Translations under genes and position numbers: made by a program
In this document: positions 60,123 to 64,000 of the stretch, piece after piece
How positions within the stretch are numbered: position 1 is the first letter of the stretch
Layout of the letters: the number at the start of each line of letters is the position of its first letter
Assembly (NCBI GenBank): GCA_027422505.1
Contig: JAPQWV010001549.1
Location: 1-64,000 of the forward strand
Source of the DNA: Craterostigma plantagineum
Lineage: Eukaryota > Streptophyta > Magnoliopsida > Lamiales > Linderniaceae
DNA length: 64,000 nucleotides
Reading direction: 5' to 3'
The notes under the pieces: model-generated
What the model was told of the DNA's origin: nothing
Databases searched by the model: none
The model's input: only the letters and a program-made list of their open reading frames with translations

Positions 60123-60313
60123 GCGTGATTCTAGTTATAAAATATTCGTTTTAATTATTACTTGACGTATTCGCACGAACCTTTATTTAAATATACACGC
60201 ACGCGATCACAAGCCTTGTATGGCTATACACAGATATCAAACACGACACAACTTATTCATACGATCCTATACACACCCATCACACCTATACATACGTATC
60301 AAATGAGCCCTAA

Positions 60314-60764
60314 GAACTTGAAATTTTTAAACTTAACTAATGATTCCCTCCAAAACACCTTTACTGAAAATCCCACAATATAAATACAGCTGAACACATT
60401 CCACATATACATTCAATAGATTTCACATTACACGGCTGAAGCCAAATGAAAAACCAAACAAAAACCGAAAGCAAATTTAACAGCTGAGCCGAAAAGCCAA
60501 ATTGCCCAAAACCTTCTAAGTAGTTGTATTGAGCGAGGTTGTTGAAGCATTTCAAGCTCACAGGCATAAGGTTGAGTAGATTTGGCGAGCTGCAAAATCT
60601 CAAAAATATGCTGGAAGGGTACATTTGGTGGTGAAGTCAAGCCTGCAAGGAAAGAAAAGAACACAAGTAGACCTAGAACAGATAAAAGCGAGCAACGTAA
60701 AGAAAAGAACAACAATCTGAAGACTTTCTAATGATTCAAGCAAGCAAAAGTAGTTGGTCGATGG
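60314..60764. other. Mariner interior, no clear coding
   Basis: The transposase N-terminus is expected here, but I recognise only a short stretch before GLIRPDINAIKQDL. The helix-turn-helix region is missing or too broken to read. Confidence 0.5.
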
Positions 60765-61293
60765 GTGAAAGAAGGGCTGATCAGACCAGATATCAATGCA
60801 ATTAAACAAGACTTGACAGCTTCCAATAAAGTTTTTAGGCTGGAATTTTGCTTATCATCATTGGTGGTCGACAATATACACAAAAGAGTACACTTTTCAA
60901 GCATGCACAACATAGTACACATAGATGAGAAGTTGTTCTACATTACAAAGACCAATGAGAGATTCTACTTATGTCCAGGGGAAGATGAGCCATACAGATC
61001 ATGTAAGAGCAAGATCACAAGTCATGTTTATGTGCGTTGTGAGCAGACCAGTGTACACAGAGGATGGACAACTTGTGTTCGATGGCGAAATAGGTTTATT
61101 TCCATTTACTGTAAAGGTTCCAGCCAAAAGAAACAGCAAGAATAGAGCTAAGGGCACACTGGAAACCAAATCCATGGATTCAATCACCAAGGATGTGATC
61201 AAGGCATGTTTGATCAACAATAAATGTTGTCACTTACCTCTAATATCATATATGTATTCTCAGAATGATTTCATCATTGAGATATCCACATAA
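60765..61293 (+). pseudogene. Plant mariner-like transposase fragment
   Basis: The reading GLIRPDINAIKQDLTASNKV, then HNIVHIDEKLFYITKTNERF (first catalytic Asp) and GEDEPYRSCKSK, continues in the next frame as VMFMCVVSRPVYTEDGQLVF, GLFPFTVKVPAKRNSKNRAK, GTLETKSMDSITKDVIKACL. This follows plant mariner transposases block for block. The remaining catalytic residues after the ACLIN block are absent, so the protein is truncated at both ends and frame-broken near 61015. Confidence 0.8.
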
Positions 61294-61498
61294 TATGTAG
61301 TCTCCATAGAGCAGATAGTGTTTGCACAATTACTCATGTGTTACATTATAATGACTAGTGGCCAAATGCAATAAACTGCATAATCAAACACATATTAATG
61401 CATAATCATCTATTTGGCCAATCAATGTAAGCATCAAGCATGAGCAAATGCATTGACAAGCTAATCTACCGGTGACTACATTAAACTAGTTCATTGTG

Positions 61499-61872
61499 TT
61501 AAAGTGGCCACCAAATTGCTAGGAAGTCAAGGATACCGGCCTTTATGTCCTCGATCGGAGGTTGAAGCAAAGAATCTTCGAAATCAGAAACAAAGCCGCA
61601 CAGATCCTCCGAATAAGGAACAAAGCCGCACAGATCCTCCGAATCAGGAACAGAACCGCACAGATCCGCCACATCGGCAACTAAGTCACCCAGATTCGGT
61701 GAATCCAGCGATTGATATAAGCAAGGCACCACAGTCTCATCACCTGGAACATACAAAGAACCCAGAGTTAGTAAATCGCAGTCCGAAACGTCAGAGAATA
61801 GAGCCTCATCACGCGTCATCTCAGAGAACTCGACACTCGAGTGTCTCTGGAATGACAGAGAACTCGTCGCCA
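61499..61872 (-). CDS. Unrecognised antisense ORF inside the mariner element, with a 12-residue repeat
   Basis: Begins MATSSLSFQRHSSVEFSEMT at 61872, after a plant-like leader with AAACCCTAGAAAA. The protein is acidic and contains a repeat of about 12 residues (DLCGSVPDSE, DLCGFVPYSE, DLCGFVSDFE). It stops at 61499; a possible donor (G|GTATCC) lies near 61541, so this could be a first exon. I do not recognise a family. It may be a captured host gene fragment or a chance frame. Confidence 0.35.
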
Positions 61873-62193
61873 TGTTCACCCGCCACCGATAGAGCCTCGG
61901 TGAGAAAACCACATCGTCAATTTTCTAGGGTTTTCAAAGAGAGATGAGCGGCGGATGAGCAATGGTGAGAGAGAGAGAGTAATGAATTTAGTTGGACCGA
62001 TTAGTTCTTTTGGTGTGTAGGTAAGGTCATTTAATGGTTAGTTGTCGGATTAAATTTTAAGTGAGTTGTGTTAATAATGTGTAAATTTTTACAATAAATG
62101 GAAATGTACAAAAATTGTCGGGACGCCCGATATAGTAAAATGTACAAAAGCTTTCGGGACAGAGGGAGTATATAATAGTGAGAAAGGTATATA

Positions 62194-62860
62194 CAGTAAA
62201 CCTCTATAAATTAATAACATTGGGACCATGTAATTTTATTAATTTAGAGAGATAATATATCGATAAATTAATATTTTATTAGTTAAAAGAGAGACTTTTT
62301 AAATTCAACAATTTTAGAATGTATTGACGATAAGTTGAATTCAAATATATTTCATTAATTATATTTATGTACTCGAAACGATTTACAAGTTGCTTAATGG
62401 AAAATATCGTTTGAAAATTAGTCATGGTACAATATCAAATGCTCTCAGGATATTACCGGAGTATCGGTCAGCCCAGAAGGGTGGGGATATTAAGCGACAC
62501 AAAATGAAAACAACGACCCTTCACAATTTTTTGTTGCAGTTAGAAAACTCGACATCGGAACTATTGACTGCAATTAAAAAAGTTAGGATGAAATCCAATA
62601 GATTGGAATTTAAGAAAATCTAGTAACAAATACATTCTTACTTTAGCAAATTAACATAATTTATCATTGTAATTTCTATGAATTATTAATTTAGAGTTTT
62701 AATGGAACCTAATAGTTATAAAGGAATTTTCCAAAAAATTATTATGTTATTATCTTATCAAATTTGATATTTTTTTACAAAGGTCCAAATCGGAACCGAA
62801 AGATTTTATTATTTTAGAGAATTTATTAATTTATAGTATTAATTTACAGAGGTTTTAAAG
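62194..62860. mobile_element. Emigrant/Lemi-like (pogo-type) element
   Basis: The left end CAGTAAACCTCTATAAATTA is preceded by TA; the right end on the other strand reads AAAACCTCTGTAAATTAATA. This is close to the CAGTAAAACCTCTATAAATTAATA-type ends of plant Emigrant/Lemi elements. A 78-residue frame at 62390-62623 could be a transposase remnant but I cannot confirm it. Confidence 0.65.
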
Positions 62861-63312
62861 AAAGGGTTAATTACGCGTCAGGCCCTAGTAATAGTTTTAA
62901 CTAGTGTTCAGGCCCCAATCAAATTTCATTTAGTATGAAGGACATGCTTTTCAAATTCCTAGAGAAAAATACTCAAACTATGCGATATGACATATTTACC
63001 CCTAACAGATGCGAAATTTACAAACTTTTGCCATCGTCTTCTCCAACGAGCGAGCTAATTTTCAAGCTCGATTTCCACCTATAATCTCGACATTCGTGAG
63101 CAGACGAGGTCCGACCCTGACCCGTCGTCGTAGTAGAGCTCGAAGGAGGCCACATGCGAGGCGACAGGCTGCCAGAGCTTAACTTAATTTTTTTGTTTTC
63201 CAAATCACTTGGCGATGTATGACACATCTCTTCTAGTAAATAACAAATCGCCGCACAAAAATACCACATCCTACACTAGAAATAACGATCCATATATTAT
63301 TAATAACATAGT
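62861..63312. other. Intergenic DNA, no gene seen
   Basis: A mixed-composition spacer between the Emigrant-like element and the satellite array. No supported coding. Confidence 0.4.
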
Positions 63313-64000
63313 CTGTATACAACCCATAGATGGGGAGAAAAAGAACGAAATCACAAAACGACACTAAAAACAGATGAAAACCGTATAAATCACGTCGTTA
63401 TTGACTCAATAAGGTAAAATAGACCTCAATTTCCCATGGGTACCTTGAATTTATACCGATTAGTTGCAAGAAACGGATATTATATTTTCCCTAAATCGTG
63501 TAAAAAAAATACTTATAACATAAAAAAGAAAAATAACAAATATCTTATGGCTAATAACAAATGTTGACTTAGAAGTAACACGTCGCTGAAAGGTAATAAC
63601 GCATTGTCAGTCGTAAATAACACATTCTGTATACAACCAATGGATCGGGAGAAAAAGAACGAAAATCACAAACAACACTAAAAAACATATGAAAACCGCA
63701 TAAATCGCGTCGTTGTTGACTCAATAAGGTAAAATAGGCCTCAATTTCTCATGGGTACCTCGAATTTATACCGATTAGTTGCAAGAAACAGATATTATAT
63801 TTTCCCTAAATCGTGTAAAAAAGAAATACTTATAACATAGCAAAAAATAACAAATGTCTTATGGTTAATAACAAATTTTGACTTAGAAGTTTCACGTCGC
63901 TGAAAGGTAATAACAAATTGTTCGTCGTAAATAACACAGGCTGTATACAAGTAATGGATCGAATGGAATAAAACGAAAATCACAAACGACACTAAAAAAC
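63313..64000. repeat. Satellite-like tandem repeat, ~314 bp period, running off the window
   Basis: The block CTGTATACAA recurs at 63313, 63627 and 63941, spaced 314 and 314 bases. Intervening sequence is closely similar (AATTTATACCGATTAGTTGCAAG, CGTCGCTGAAAGGTAATAAC, TGACTCAATAAGGTAAAATA appear in both full units). Just over two units are visible and the array continues beyond 64000. Confidence 0.9.

Larger units (their letters stand above)
55073..60209 (+). mobile_element. Athila-like Ty3 LTR retrotransposon A2, deletion derivative
   Basis: A perfect 5 bp target duplication CAAGC lies at 55068-55072 and 60210-60214. The 3' LTR is complete (58544-60209). The 5' LTR matches only to about 55612; its downstream part, the primer site, gag and pol are missing. 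The interior keeps an Athila ORF1-type gene and a 3' spacer resembling that of A1, with the same doubled CTTAAGTGTGG purine tract. Confidence 0.88.
58544..60209 (+). repeat. 3' LTR of A2
   Basis: Starts TGATAAACGTATTTC right after a purine tract and ends ACGCGATCA. It holds seven palindromic modules, a TATA-like CATAAAAAGGG near 59229, and the stem-loop leader. Confidence 0.9.
54819..60310. mobile_element. Harbinger/Tourist-like MITE, interrupted by A2
   Basis: Ends GGGCTGTTTGATATC (left) and, on the other strand, GGGCTCATTTGATACG (right), bordered by TAA at 54816-54818 and 60311-60313. Without the A2 insertion (55073-60209 plus one copy of its CAAGC target duplication) the MITE is about 350 bp. 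Confidence 0.7.
54708..62168. mobile_element. Plant mariner-like element, split by nested insertions
   Basis: Ends CTCCCTTTGTCCC (left) and, on the other strand, CTCCCTCTGTCCC (right), each bordered by TA, as in plant mariner/Stowaway elements. Similarity continues inward (TTTTG-ACATTT). Removing the nested MITE and Athila-like insertion leaves about 2 kb with part of a mariner transposase on the plus strand. Confidence 0.75.

Overview
The window is a stretch of plant (eudicot) nuclear chromosome. Three cellular genes are visible: a plant-specific bZIP-like gene cut by the left edge, a type I DnaJ/HSP40 with plant intron positions, and an FG nucleoporin of the plant NUP1/NUP136 type. All three have GT-AG introns. 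Almost everything else is transposable element, and the mixture (Athila-like and Tat-like Ty3 elements, Ty1/copia, FAR1- and OTU/PMD-carrying Mutator-like elements, hAT, Harbinger, mariner and Emigrant-type elements) is typical of a plant. I do not assign a species.

Layout. 1-1400: 5' part of the bZIP-like gene on the minus strand. 2836-9362: a 6.5 kb Mutator-like element (MULE-1) with long terminal inverted repeats, a transposase plus OTU protease domain on the plus strand and a plant-mobile-domain (PMD) gene on the minus strand. 11110-14256: a FAR1-type MULE (MULE-2) with ~210 bp near-identical TIRs and an internally deleted transposase. 14311-14854: a hAT-like MITE. 15159-15997 and 24134-24840: two related poly-A retroposons, each with a 13 bp target duplication. 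16172-23716: Athila-like element A1, with gag and protease but no pol. 25513-27638: DnaJ gene (+). 28503-34120: NUP1 gene (-). 34148-39603: a very young copia element inserted 22 bp upstream of the NUP1 start codon in the same orientation. 39875-50552: a Tat-like Ty3 element with an antisense extra ORF and a 67 bp minisatellite. 50569-54632: several small inverted-repeat elements. 54708-62168: a nest of mariner containing a Harbinger-type MITE containing Athila-like element A2. 62194-62860: an Emigrant/pogo-like element. 63313-64000: a ~314 bp satellite that runs off the window.

Three observations stand out. First, the LTRs of A1 and A2 share a two-part design: an array of TCACGGCCGTGA palindromic modules directly upstream of the TATA box, and a transcribed leader with a series of stem-loops whose stems change in a compensatory way between the families while a GC-GNNA-GC core is kept. 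Second, the copia insertion puts an LTR promoter directly in front of NUP1. Third, nearly every reading-frame break, in conserved host genes as well as transposons, is a one-base loss, and the two copia LTRs differ only by indels. That pattern points to residual deletion errors in the assembly rather than real gene decay.
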